Of a stretch of DNA of 64,000 nucleotides, positions 22,796-33,410 are shown piece by piece. Positions within the stretch are counted from its first letter, which is position 1, and every line of letters starts with the position of its first letter. The stretch is from Meghimatium bilineatum (Eukaryota; Mollusca; Gastropoda; Stylommatophora; Philomycidae): the NCBI GenBank assembly GCA_034231615.1, contig CM067299.1, positions 12,825,863-12,889,862 on the forward strand. Reading direction: 5' to 3'. The notes under the pieces were generated by a model. It saw only the letters and a program-made list of their open reading frames with translations. It was not told where the DNA came from and did no database searches. Made by a program: the position numbers and the translations under genes.

Positions 22796-23003
22796 CATTT
22801 AAAAATGATAGCATATCTTATTTAGGATGTAGCCACGGACCCCACATTTTTTGGCTGTAGAGATTTTCTAGGCAAAATAAATTAAATCAATAGTTTGCCA
22901 TTGATTTCTGAAGGGTCCGAATGTACAATTGACGGTGGTGGGCTTTGCATCCTGTACCTTGGCCATCACAGATATGCTCTGTACCAGCTATCATAGAGTC
23001 TGA
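22796..23003 (-). repeat. tRNA-derived SINE (family B), copy 1
   Basis: On the minus strand it starts with a tRNA-like head (TGGTACAGAGC-type A box, GGTACAGGATGCAAAGCCC where the B box lies). It continues through CTGAACG/TTTATATTGCCTAGAAAATC-like sequence and ends with GGATAGGATATGCTA and a TTTTTA tail. Five copies in the window share this layout. Confidence 0.75.
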
Positions 23004-23219
23004 TAATAATAGGCATTAAGTTGTGTCAAATTCAGCATAGCAAAATATGGAAAATATGTAAAATTGCCAACACTAATGAAGAAGACAATCTAAACAAACC
23101 TCCTGAGTTAACTTCTTTTTTGCAAACGATCAAGCAATAACAGCAACAACAAAAGAACAACTACAATAACATATAAATAGACTCCATACAACATGTAGGG
23201 ATTTTAACATGAAGATAAA

Positions 23220-23400
23220 CAGAAAAAAATTGAAACAATCGCAAAAACAGAAAGAAACATCACTATTCTAATCGATGATCAACAGGTGAAAGAATTCACT
23301 TATCTTGGAAGCATCATATCATCAAAAGGGAAAAACACTAAAGAAATCCAAACAGATTCAACTTAGCATACCAGATCTTGGGGCAGATGTCTCCTATTTT
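23220..23400 (+). pseudogene. RTE-like LINE scrap
   Basis: The plus strand reads DDQQVKEFTYLGSIISSKGK and NTKEIQTDS, the YLG region just after the RT catalytic core. Nothing before or after is kept. A family-A variant tail follows at 23426. Confidence 0.7.
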
Positions 23401-23425
23401 CAAAAACAAATAAATGAGCATTAAC

Positions 23426-23495
23426 GCCAAAACTTTTGCGTCACCATTTTATTTGCACCAATGGCCAGACACATCCATCTTCGGCTGTATATTTT
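23426..23495 (+). repeat. Tail of family-A variant repeat
   Basis: TTTTATTTGCACCAATGGCC and AGACACATCCATCTTC match the end of the variant repeat at 21955-22115, and more loosely 54725-54755. Confidence 0.5.
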
Positions 23496-24260
23496 TTCAA
23501 AAACCTCTACTTTGTATCAATCTATGAAAGTATGCAGTTTTCTGGTTGGTACTTCTGTTTTTGTTCTTCAAATAGAGCTTCTATCTATTTCATACATTTT
23601 TAATATTATTTTTTATTGTTATTTGTAGGCCTAGTTGATTTAATTAGACCCAGGGCCCATATCAACATATATACCAGGAATATATATTTAGCTATACAGT
23701 GCCTATAGTTAAATATAGTATGATGATAGTAGTTGTACGGGTCGAATTATTTTTCAAGATGCTTATTTGATATTATATATAAAAAATATTTTGAAAAATC
23801 AAGAGAGTGAGTAATAGGGGCCTACTCTACATCTAAATTTGACTCAAATTTTGAATTATTATTATAACAATACATTACTTAGTAACTCTCTATCCATCAT
23901 AAGCATGACTAATCAATGATGTATTCAGTATTGTATGCAATTATAATTTTATAAATATACCTTTTTAAAATTTAAATAATATTACAGTGAACAGTGACCA
24001 ATAAATATTATTTAACAACAATAAAAAGTGAGTCTAAAAATGTAACATTTTATTTGGGTCACGCTATTAATTAATAACTTAGCTATGCCTAGATCTAATG
24101 TACAGTTTATTTTTTATTGAAAACAATACAACTTTGTGGATCACTGGATAATCCAGTGGATTGCTATCATAATCAGAAATTCGTTTAATCATGAATTTTG
24201 ACATTGTAATTTTTAAAAAATAAGGAACTTGAGAAGTTAAATCTAAATAAGTCACTGGAT
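23496..24260. other. Very AT-rich intronic DNA, nothing recognised
   Basis: Long A/T runs with no coding pattern. Confidence 0.4.
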
Positions 24261-24266
24261 TTCATT

Positions 24267-24784
24267 ATCTGACCTATCATGACTAGGCCTACATAGTACA
24301 ATTACTTCACCACTAACAATGTTAGTAACATATGATTATTATCTGACCTATCATGACTAGGCCTACATAGTACAATTACCTCACCACTAACAATGTTAGT
24401 AACATATGATTATTATCTGACCTATCATGACTAGGCCTACATAGTACAATTACCTCACCACTAACAATGTTAGTAACATATGATTATTATCTGACCTATC
24501 ATGACTAGGCCTACATAGTACAATTACCTCACCACTAACAATGTTAGTAACATATGATTATTATCTGACCTATCATGACTAGGCCTACATAGTACAATTA
24601 CCTCACCACTAACAATGTTAGTAACATATGATTATTATCTGACCTATCATGACTAGGCCTACATAGTACAATTACCTCACCACTAACAATGTTAGTAACA
24701 TATGATTATTATCTGACCTATCATGACTAGGCCTACATAGTACAATTACCTCACCACTAACAATGTTAGTAACATATGATTATT
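24267..24784. repeat. 74-bp minisatellite, seven near-identical units, beside CerS exon 1
   Basis: Units starting ATCTGACCTATCATGACTAG begin at 24267, 24341, 24415, 24489, 24563, 24637 and 24711, followed by a partial unit at 24785. They are nearly identical: the first unit differs by one base in TTACTTCACC. Each contains TACAATTACC and AACAATGTTAGTAACATATG. The array ends 85 bp from the exon 1 donor. Confidence 0.95.
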
Positions 24785-24869
24785 ATCTGATCTGAACCTC
24801 GTAACTGTAACAACTCTACGTCTACAGTAGACTACACAACTTACTGACTCTAAAAAACTTTTTGTTTAC

Positions 24870-25054
24870 CTTTCATACATCTGTCTAACAAGCACAAGCA
24901 ATACACCAACAACAATTGACCAGTTCATGTGAGCGATTTTTGGATAATATACTGATGGATCTGTACTCAAAAAGTCTTCCCATCGAGCGTCATCACCAAG
25001 CCAGAACTGTTCATTCCAGATAAAATCATAGAACCCATTCCATAGAGTCGCCAT
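24870..25054 (-). CDS. CERS: Ceramide synthase exon 1 (N-terminus, FWL motif, TM1)
   Basis: The chosen start is the ATG at 25054-25052, which has a good context (AAAATGG); an in-frame ATG at 25126 would add 24 residues. The 61 encoded residues contain FIWNEQFWLGDDARWEDF, matching the FWNE.FWLP...W.D signature at the start of CerS proteins. A hydrophobic helix (WSIVVGVLLVLV) and the RQMYE segment preceding the cytosolic loop follow. The exon ends in GAAAG before GTAAAC. It leaves two bases that join the first base of exon 2. The upstream flank holds a large imperfect inverted repeat, and the downstream intron begins with a 74-bp minisatellite only about 85 bp away. Confidence 0.88.
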
Positions 25055-25139
25055 TTTGTTGTAGATGACTTCACGGGAGATTACTCTTGAAAATGATATT
25101 GTCTGTGGGCGTTGGCTGTATCTCATACCACACTCATGA

Positions 25140-25985
25140 TGGTGATAGAATATGTGAATTGAACCAGGTCCGACCTAGCGGCACCGAATCGCAACTCAAG
25201 CAAATCGGGTTTTCCGTACTTGACTAACCACCCCCCCCCCCCAAAAAAAAAAAAACAACGATGCTATTTTCTCAAAACATTCTAACTGTGTACTCAAGTC
25301 ATAAGAATGGACCAATCGAGACGGACTATTATAACAACAAGACAAGGTACGTATTGAAGTATCCTTAGAAACATAAATATTCATTCTACAAGGACCAAAA
25401 GGTCTTCTTGTGAACATAAATAACATAGAGACAGTACAATATAGTTTCAAACAATAGTTTATAACAAGTAAATAGGAAGCATCATTGTCCTGTCTCTATG
25501 TTATTTATGTTTATAAGAAGACCTATTGACCCTTGTGGAACGAATATGGATGTTCTATATTAGGGTTTCTGAGGATACTTCAATACGTGTAAAGTAAAGT
25601 TAACCCATAGCATTTAGTAATGCCGTAGGGGTGTGAGATGTTAGCGATCTCATATTTCAGTGGCTCTGTTATATGAGGGTTGTAGACATCTCCTCTTCCT
25701 CGCAGTCTTTACTTCGCAGGATTATCCGGTACCCATTTAAAGCCAGATCGACCCGGAAGTTGTTGCGATCTGAAATACATTTTCTCCTCATATGCAAAGC
25801 CAGTGCGATAACCAATGCGCCATGCAGCAAGTGTACGTGATGTTCCTTGTTGTTATAATTTAGCCTGTCTCGAATGGTTTGTTCTCAGTGACTTGAGTAC
25901 ACAATTTAAATGTCCTGAAAAAATTGCACCTTAGGGGAGGTGGGTGGTTAGTCAAGTAGGGAAAACCCGGTTTACTCATGTTTCC
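25140..25985. repeat. Large imperfect inverted repeat upstream of CerS exon 1
   Basis: The left arm is about 25195-25440 and the right arm about 25485-25985. TCTCTATGTTATTTATGTTT (right) answers AACATAAATAACATAGAGA (left), and the pairing extends through GTATTGAAGTATCC, AACAACAAG/CTTGTTGTT, ACTTGAGTACACA and a TTAGTCAAGTA end. The right arm carries about 230 bp of extra DNA (25600-25840). The loop is about 45 bp. The outer left end (CAAGCAAATCGGGTTTTCC and AGCGGCACCGAATC) recurs inverted at 59650-59735, so the arms are copies of a dispersed element. Confidence 0.8.
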
Positions 25986-26545
25986 TACTTGAATTTACTT
26001 ATGTCCTGAGTAGGAGAGTTGTTAGATTTTTCCTTCCACTAACGTCTCTTATAAATTGCCCGCGGTGTTCTTTCATTTTCAATTTTAGTGATGTCAGCAG
26101 TGATCTGGGCGTACCAAGCTGAGCTATCAAGAGCTGCATTCTCCCATGAGAAAGTATCGATGCTGCAGTGCTTGAGAGAGTTTCTAACGCCTTTTCTGCC
26201 ATCCGCTTGAACGTTTACCATTGCACAGCTCCCCATAGAATTTCTTTGGAAGGCGCTTGTCTGGTATACGGATGATACGGTCAGTCCAGCGGGTTTGGGA
26301 CATAATCAACAAGGCATGGATATTTTGCATACGGGACTTTTGAAGAATTCCCGTGTCTGAAAATTGATATTGCCTACGTACTCCCATGTGCTTTCTTAGA
26401 CACCGAAGGTGGAAAGAGTTCAGCTGTCGAGCGTGTCTCGCATAGACAGTCCAGGACGATGCGGCATAAAGCAGTGCTGGTAGAACTACTGCACGGTAGA
26501 AGTTCTTTGCCTTACTCTGCTTCTTACACCTAGAGTGTTTCATCT
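25985..26545 (-). pseudogene. LINE C-terminal fragment
   Basis: The minus strand reads KAKNFYRAVVLPALLYAASS, RQLNSFHLRCLRKHMGV, SRMQNIHALLIMSQTRWTDR and IPDKRLPKKFYGELCNGKR. This is the RT tail of a lineage distinct from the RTE-like copies and related to 9360-9845. The following tail (VRNSLKHCSIDT, WEN..LD...W) is split across two frames. Confidence 0.85.
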
Positions 26546-26549
26546 AGTA

Positions 26550-27660
26550 TCGTTTTTTGGCAAGGAATCACGTCGGCACAGGCCTACATGTTCAAACCAT
26601 GGAAGTTTTCATTGAAAGTAATAATTCTTGCGGACCTGTATGCATCTCTATTTTATTTCTTACGACACATTTGTCTTGTGCTCTCTATAGATGTGTAGAA
26701 TTCGTACGCAGCATTTGAATTCGAAGGCCTGTAATCGCCGCTCCATATCTGCAGTGAGTGCCAAACTCTAGCAGGCATACAGCACATTAAAAAGCACTAG
26801 AGGGTTATAACGTTTGATTTTTACTTTAACACTGATGTTGCTATCAATGAAGCCACTCGAATACTTACTGTAACTCCCTAACGGGAAAAATACAGTATGA
26901 CAGTTTTTTAGTACTTTAGTTGCTTTTCCAAATAAGTTAGCCTTGAAATAGCAGCTAACGCCATCGTATCTTTAATTCTTCTTCTCGTTCGGAGTTTGAC
27001 ATGTCTACACAGCAAGTCCTGTTTTCATCTTTAATTCTGTTATGCATTTTTTATCACTGCATATACAGGATCTGAGGTATTTAAAAGCTTCCACGTCCTC
27101 GTGTTTATGCCTATTAATCATCATGTTGGTCTGTATCTCTGCTGTTAGCTAAGATCTTGCTCTTTTATGTGTTCAATTACATTCCATACTTGCAGTACCT
27201 TTTTTAACTTTGCTGTTAACTCTTGTACCTGTTGTTCTGACCTGGCTATAAGATTAATATCAAGGGATAAATGTTCCAGTGTTGGGTAACAACCCTAAAC
27301 AGGAAGCAGGTGGCTGGAGTAACACCGGGCAAATGTCAAGATAAACAAAAATAGGTAGATGTGTTACCAAAATAAAACATAACACAACCTAACAACGAGA
27401 TATATAAGATTAATATCATCAGCGCAGTGTAAATTGCAGATAGGGGACCTCTGATCGATATAGACGTGCTGTAGTCCTTAAGGATGTTCTGTATTATAGG
27501 TATATGCTCTATGTATATGTGAAAAAGCACTGGGGACACTATGCATCCTTGCTGAACTCCTACATTTGTTTTTGTTTTTTTTAAACTCCCCAATTGTTTT
27601 ATTTGATAATACATTACTACTTGTCTTTTTGTAAACTTATTCAACAATGTCTTTTACGGT
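26550..27660 (-). pseudogene. RTE-like LINE fragment: RT motifs to tail, with nested SINE
   Basis: The minus strand reads KTNVGVQQGCIVSPVLFHIY (RT motif with QGC..SP) and, in another frame, ADDINL (27424-27407, catalytic DD). After a 141-bp insertion it continues with ARSEQQVQELTAKLKKVL, VKLRTRRRIKDTMALA, and a degraded tail ending near 26550. Stops and frameshifts are frequent. Its 3' end abuts a second, different LINE tail. Confidence 0.8.
27263..27403. mobile_element. 141-bp short element nested in LINE, 15-bp target duplication
   Basis: ATAAGATTAATATCA is found at 27248-27262 and 27404-27418, and the interrupted RT frame is restored when the insert is removed. The insert starts AGGGATAAATGTTCCAGTGT and TGGGTAACAACCC. 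A second copy is at 63620-63720, so it is a distinct short dispersed family. Confidence 0.8.
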
Positions 27661-29290
27661 GGCGTCACAATTAAGTTATCTCAGTATGTGCCATAATGGC
27701 AGATGTGATCAAAGTGTAAAATCGATGAAATTGTGATATAGGCCTAATCACATTGGTGCTGAATATGTTTTTAAAAATAATATTCTGATGTTGAAAGATT
27801 TGCTCTAAAGTGTGTGTTTGTTATAGAAATAGTGTATTCTTATAAGTTGCTTAACTCAGTTGTCAATGAATCATTTATTAACTTCAATACATTTTTTAAA
27901 AGTTCCCCATATGATGAGGTATGCTTTTTCTTCAACTGCGGATGTGAGTGATATCAGAGCTGTCACCATCAAAGATCATTATTTTGCCTTGGTCAGATTG
28001 CCTATGCAGCTGCAAGTTAAACTCATAATAAAATGCATAGCAGTTTGAGAAAATGTTAGCTAGAGAAACCATCATGCTTAGTTGCCACAAATTGTGGACC
28101 AATAGGATAGTTCATTTACTCTAAGAACTCAACTGTACTTTCTAAAAGAGAACAAAATATGCTGTAGAAATTCACATTTTGAAAGCTACCTACTTCCATG
28201 CCCATCAAAAATTGTACATAGTTTTCAGCATTACCAAGACAGATCTGATGGAACAGGCGTGAGTGTAGGGAATGGACTTTGATTTTATTAATGGCAGATA
28301 TAGGCTATATGAGAGAGTGGAAAGGACCTCTAATGTTCTTTGCCACAAGATGTTGATGAATAACACAGTGAAGTGTCATAACTTTGTGCACAACATGTTT
28401 CAGATATGCAGTAAAGCATGCCTCTGTTGTAATGCATGCCTCTGTTGTAAGAGGATAATTAACATATCTAATACCTAATAGGCCTACATAATTTGAAAAG
28501 CAATAATTCATTACCAGGGAAGGTAGAATCATCCAATTGAAAGTTATATTCTGTATTTTTTTTTCAATTTGGAATAGGCCCTAGCCTATCGTTTGTTTTT
28601 CATATCACTTGCCATCTCATCAGAACACCTCTAAATTTTGGTATTACTGAGATGGAGAAATATTTTAAAGACTGCATTGGGGTATTGATGCAATACTGTT
28701 CTTAAAACTTTGTGAAATGCCGGTATGATGAATTCTTCTGCAATGGTCTGAAATTTTGCTATTGGCATGGTGGCAAAGCTATCTATGGTGTATAATGTCA
28801 GAACACTATCTTCGCTATGCCTTGAAGTAGACATTATGTATTAGTCCTATGCGTTTTTCACTTTATCCATGAATAGGTCTATACATTACATTTGTGTTAC
28901 ATTTACCATAGTGAACCTTTTTAAAATAGTAATTTAATTTCGATGGCTGCATAGCCTTATTAGAAAACGATTTTTCATACATCAAGCACAATGGCAATTG
29001 TTTATTCCGAAGAGGAGTAATATATCCATGTTAAAGATATTTAGCATTGTACTGAAGACAATGCACTTATTGGCAGTTTCTGCTGTCATACTCGATGACA
29101 GAAATTATGTAAACAGCAGTTTGATGTACGAAAAAACAAAGCCAAACTGCCAGGTTCGTAAAAAAGGACTGTTACCCTATAGGGCCTATTACACGATGTG
29201 TTCTTTCTTTTTTTTAAATATGCCATTTCGACTCATACATCGTGCTCACAATTTTAACACTTATTTTCCCTTTAATGCCAAATGTTTTTT
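27661..29290. other. Long stretch without recognised feature
   Basis: No coding motif was identified. An 18-bp direct repeat (GCATGCCTCTGTTGTAA) occurs twice at 28418-28450. Upstream regulatory sequence or unrecognised 5' exons of the CerS gene could lie here or nearer exon 1. Confidence 0.35.
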
Positions 29291-29294
29291 CCAT

Positions 29295-29580
29295 CTTCGT
29301 CTTCTTCTGCGTTCGTTCTCAAACTCCTGCAGATTAGCAGGATGTAGTCCAGAGAATGGAATGCGTTGTGTCATGGTTTACAGCATTGCTGCGATATCTG
29401 CGCCTTTCAGCCTGACACATCCGACTTCAGCATGGCTTTGGGTCACTGACCCTATATGGGATGGGACAGCCAACTCCATCCCATAACCTCCTTAGTCGCC
29501 TTTTACGACATGCGTGGAAGGTAAACAGTGTTGCTCTTCTTTGCTACCCTTTCGGGCCCGGCAACACATGGGCGGTTTTT
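29295..29580 (+). repeat. Family-A dispersed repeat, copy 5 (best preserved)
   Basis: The copy runs CTTCTTCTGCGTTCGTTCTC, AGGATGTAGTCCAGAGAATG, CTGACACATCCGACTTCAGC, TCCTTAGTCGCCTTTTACGA and a CGGGCCCGGCAACACATGGG tail. It is the least decayed copy and the best reference for the family. Confidence 0.75.
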
Positions 29581-29726
29581 TTCCATGTAGGCCTATCCTT
29601 GAAATGTTCAAGATTATACATGATTTGCATAATATTCTGCATGCATTTACATTTGTAAAAACATACATAAGAAAATGATGTGCATTTTTTCAAGGTATAT
29701 ATTTCTTTAAATTTTATATTACAGAG

Positions 29727-30080
29727 ATGTGGTTCTACAGAAGAATGCTGAGAATACCATGGACTGCCAGAAAAACTAATGTAGATGTGTTAAAAGAGTT
29801 AAATGCGAAACGTACCTTAATCAACAATATAAGAAAAAGGCAATCTTCTTTTTTTGGCCACTTCATGAGACAGGCAGGTTTAGAGAACATAATCACAACA
29901 GGCAAGATTGAAGGCACCAGAGACAGAGGGCGACAACGTGAGAAAATATTAGACAGTTTGACAACCTGGCACGGCAAAGAAACAACAACGACTTTGATAC
30001 ATAATACTGTGGACAGAGAGCTGTGGAGAGCCATGACCGCCTACGCCACCCGGCATGGCACCTGATGATGATGATATATT
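29727..30080 (+). pseudogene. RTE-like LINE C-terminus, frame open
   Basis: It encodes MWFYRRMLRIPWTARKTNVD, SSFFGHFMRQAGLENII, TTGKIEGTRDRGRQREKILD and a LWRAMTAYATRHGT end followed by TGATGATGATGAT. About 110 residues of the C-terminus are uninterrupted, better kept than most copies. The RT core is absent because of 5' truncation. Confidence 0.85.
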
Positions 30081-30219
30081 TCTTATTTAGTTACACTTTA
30101 GTTAGTTTTCTTCTTCTTCTTTCGTTCGTTTGAAACATGCTCATTATCTGAAGTTATGTTTCTTCTATAAACTTGACTGTGTTGTATAACTCATACAGAA
30201 GTCCGTAGAGTTTTTCTTT

Positions 30220-30845
30220 CATCCATACTCGTTCACCACAAAGGCTTGCTTTACTGCATATCTGAAATTAATATGTTGCGCACAAAGTTATGATAATTCA
30301 CTGTACTGTTGTTTCTCTGCGTCAGTGTATTTGCCTCAGTATTTCATATTCCTGACATTGCTGAAGAATATGCTCTGCTGTCTGATGTACCTTTTTCACG
30401 TGTACACATTACGGTTGCCAATCTTGAACTTGTGTACATGTGGCTGCGGAGTCGGTTGTGTTCTGTCCTGAGGCGTAGAATTACTTGTTCTGGTATGTTC
30501 ATAATTTGGTAGTCATCCTGTGTTTCCAATTGCCTTGATCATGTTTCTTTTGATGGTACGTTATTGGCACATCTGGTTGATCATCAACAGCTCCCTTCTT
30601 GTCCAGACGATCTGCTTTCTCATTTCCAAGTATTACACAATGTGATTGTATTCACTGTATAGCTACTTTACACTGAGTACTTAGTTTGGGTAGTAGTATT
30701 TGCAGGTCTGGTAGTTTTCTGGATTGGAGAGCTTTGAGTGCTGATCTTGCATCTATCAGGAATACTGCTGGATGTGATTCAAGATTGGTGTTCAGCAGTT
30801 TTTCAGTTGCGATCTCATTTGTTTTCACTTGTTAGTTTTTTTTAA
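30220..30845 (-). pseudogene. LINE remnant with RNase H domain (second family)
   Basis: The minus strand reads VFLIDARSALKALQSRKLPD, ILLPKLSTQCKVAIQ and LGNEKADRLDKKGA (terminal RNase H motif GNE.AD), then CVHVKKVHQTAEHIL and QQCQEYEILRQ. The last part is the cysteine-containing end typical of such LINEs. The first catalytic Asp region is absent and one stop interrupts the domain. Confidence 0.75.
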
Positions 30846-30883
30846 AAATGGCACTGAGTTATGCAATAAAAATTTATATCTAT

Positions 30884-31010
30884 TTTCGAGATAGAGGACG
30901 ACAACGTGAGAAAATATTAGATAGTTTAACAACCTGGCGCTGCAGGGAAACAACGACTCTGATACATAATACTGGAGACAGAGAGCTGGAAGAACCATAA
31001 TAGCCTACTC
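30884..31010 (+). pseudogene. RTE-like LINE tail, second copy
   Basis: GATAGAGGACGACAACGTGA and GAAAATATTAGATAGTTTAA repeat the last 125 bp of the copy at 29930-30060 with a few changes. It is a separate, more severely truncated insertion 0.9 kb away. Confidence 0.75.
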
Positions 31011-31660
31011 TTTCTTACTCTTTCTGTGTCATTCTAAGCCTCAGAACATGACACAACTGACTTTGCAGCCAGCCTGTATAAAAAGTTCAAGGTTGACAAC
31101 TGAGCCATGTGTACATATGTACAGTTACTCCATCCAGCATAGCATTTACTTCAAGAATGTCCCAAATATGAAATACTGTGGCAAAAAACACTGGCTCAGG
31201 GATAAACCACTGGGAGAAAAACTATATGGACCTATATATGAGTTACAACATAAAATAAGGCAACAAATATGCTAAGAGACATTGGAGACAAAAATATGAA
31301 TTCAAAAATTAAAACAGTTGTATTTTTAGAATATGAGATAACACACAATTGACACTGCCATAGAAACGTTTTAGAACATTATTAACTACAGAACAAAAAG
31401 CAGTAAGACATTACAAAGGTAACAAGACAACAAAGAAAGGAATTTAACAAAGTATAGTAACGCAACTAGAACTAATTACTCACAAAATCCTAATAAGTTG
31501 TAAATAGTTGAAAAATAGCTAACAAATAAAACATGTCAGTGAATGTGAAGCAGCAGTAAAACTGTGCAACATATGCTTAGTGGATATTAGAAACAAAACT
31601 ATAACAAGTGTTAAATAGAAGTTTTACACAGAAATGGCATTTTGACCACAAGATACTACA
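31011..31660. other. Unassigned DNA
   Basis: The open frame at 31048-31275 has no family motif; I do not call it a gene. Confidence 0.35.
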
Positions 31661-31667
31661 GTGGTAT

Positions 31668-31798
31668 CCCTCCATAGGACATCTTTTTATAAAAAATGTT
31701 CCTATATTAAATTTATTCTATATTGTTGTACTGTACATAGCGAATTTTTGTTATTATATACATATTTTTTCAAACTGGACCAAGTTGTTGTAACGGAT
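31668..31798 (+). mobile_element. Tigger/pogo-like MITE, complete
   Basis: It starts ACAGTGGTATCCCTCCATAG and ends CAAGTTGTTGTAACGGATTC then TACTGTG, so the two ends are inverted matches. The middle TGTACTGTACATAGCGAATT matches the other copies. Confidence 0.7.
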
Positions 31799-31904
31799 TC
31801 TACTGTGCATGGCTGACATGTAGTCTCCACTTGATTTTGTGGTTCCATTCTGTGTCTTTTATCCATATCTTTATCTGGATCAGCAACCAACAAACCATCC
31901 ATAT

Positions 31905-31940
31905 CTTTATAAAGACCATTTGGTTGAAACGTTGATTCTG
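31905..31940 (+). ncRNA. Hammerhead-like stem motif (hypothetical)
   Basis: TTTATAAAGACCATTTGGTT followed by GAAACGTTG: ACC pairs with GGT around a short loop and GAAAC follows, as at 33517 and 52146. Confidence 0.35.
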
Positions 31941-32082
31941 TATATTGTGCCACGTAAAACTGCTATCTAACTATTTTTATATTTCTTTTTCTAATATTCC
32001 CAACCAAATACATAGAAAACAAGTACACAACTAAAGAATGTGTGCAGCATAAAATAAATGCTACAAATAAAATATAAATACA

Positions 32083-32150
32083 GTGGAATCCCATTATAAT
32101 GAATATGTTTATAACACATTTCCCTATGTAACAACACTTTTTCATAGCCC
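32083..32150 (+). mobile_element. MITE head fragment
   Basis: TACAGTGGAATCCCATTATA and CACATTTCCCTATGTAACAA match the head of the Tigger-like MITE. The rest is cut by the LINE fragment that follows. Confidence 0.6.
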
Positions 32151-32660
32151 AAGGGTTGATAACTGATACATCAACACACTCTGTAATACTCACAGACTCT
32201 CAAAGCATGTTGCGCAAGATAGAAAAGTTCATGCTAAGAAAAGAATGGTGGGATTTATTGAACAAATCAGTTGTCCAGAGCATTACATGGATATACTGCC
32301 CTGGTCATGCTGGGGTCAGAGGAAACGAGAGAGCCGACTTATTGGCAGGCAATGTGGCAATAGACAGCACATTGCTGAGAAGAGATAAAGCAGACTTAAT
32401 GAAGGCAGTAGTAAATTAATTTCAAGATGCAGATGAGGTTGAGAACGTACAAATACAGAGAATGTTAGAAATGGGAGTATCTAGAGGTGAGGGGAGGAAA
32501 AGTACATTTTTTTGGAAAGTCCTGAATATCACACAATCAACACCTGACTGGAACTATGAGTCTACATACACTGGGATGGCTGCTGGAGCAGAGGGCGGAG
32601 CACTTATGGGAATGTCTCGTGTGCTGTGAAGCTAGTTTCTAATCAAGAATCAAGAACCTC
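32150..32660 (+). pseudogene. RNase H-bearing LINE, 3' part
   Basis: The plus strand reads VILTDSQSMLRKIEKFMLRK, SITWIYCPGHAGVRGNERAD and LLAGNVAID. The RNase H D (TDSQS), H (CPGHAGV) and final D (ERADLLA) are intact in this segment. The upstream half with the first two acids is missing. The tail matches the copies at 6.7 and 55.8 kb and ends near 32660 (CTAATCAAGAATCAAGA). Confidence 0.85.
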
Positions 32661-32669
32661 CTTCCTTAT

Positions 32670-33410
32670 AGTAGTGGTATATAGTATATAGTGATAGTGG
32701 TGGAGTCGGAGGTACTCGCTCTAATCGGTGAAAATTCCAGGGAAGGTGATATGATTATATACACAGATGGGTCGGTTGAGAGACACATCAGACGTGCCTG
32801 GGCCTTCACAGCTCAAAGGTGGGAGGAAACCATCAGAGAGGATAGTGGTGCTATTGCTCAGACCACAAGCAGCATGACAATGGAGGTTTTGGCAGTAACC
32901 AAAGCTTTGCAATGGGTCTGCTCAAAGACTATCTGCGAACATGCCTGCATACTCAGTGACTCGATGAGCATGATTGTGAAAGTACATTTGGGAACAGTGG
33001 CTGGATACAGTGAAAAATTCCTGCATGCGTAAAGTGACTTTAATTTTTGTGCCAGGACATGCAGAAGTCCGGGGTAATGAGAGAGCAGATAGGTTGGCTA
33101 CACACGCTGCTACTACGGCTGTTGGTGGAGCGATTGATTGAGTAGACATTTTGAACACCCTATGGGAAAACACAAGAGCAAATGACTGTATAAGTGACGA
33201 TGACTCTTGTTCCATGACTAGAATAAAGGAATTTGGTTTGAAATGTGGTGTCGCTAGAACTGAGCAGTTTCGTGGGCAAGAAAGAATGATGGTCAATTAA
33301 CTGCATACTAGGACCGTCAGTCAACGTGTAATGGCGGCTACACTCAAGGAGAGATCTGAGTACCTATGGACTTGTCCAGAGTGCAATGATGATGATCCAA
33401 TGACTAACTA
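32670..33410 (+). pseudogene. RNase H-bearing LINE of a different family
   Basis: The plus strand reads EGDMIIYTDGSVERHIRRAW, SSMTMEVLAVTKALQWV and HACILSDSMSMIVK: the DGS, ME and SDS acids of RNase H in order and in one open frame. Frames then shift to VPGHAEVRGNERADRLA at about 33047-33100, and the element ends LKERSEYLWTCPECNDDDP. The same end is at 19250-19280. It lies directly behind the other RNase H family. Confidence 0.85.

Larger units (their letters stand above)
1..25054 (-). other. CERS: Ceramide synthase gene span (5' part; 3' part outside window)
   Basis: Five exons on the minus strand join without breaking frame (2-nt, 0, 2-nt, 0 carry-over) and read as the N-terminal half of a ceramide synthase. 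The order follows the family: lumenal N-terminus with FWL motif, first membrane helix, Hox-like region, second membrane helix, and a PW..W segment before the TLC catalytic core. CerS enzymes N-acylate sphinganine or sphingosine with acyl-CoA in the ER membrane. The catalytic exons with the YWYYM and HD motifs were not found between 1 and 1535, so the gene must continue to the left. Introns are 4-7 kb and full of repeats. Which CerS paralogue this is cannot be settled from this half. Confidence 0.85.

Noticed and set aside
28998-29486. 162-codon open frame
   Set aside because: Its second half is the family-A repeat and the first half is AT-rich without motifs.
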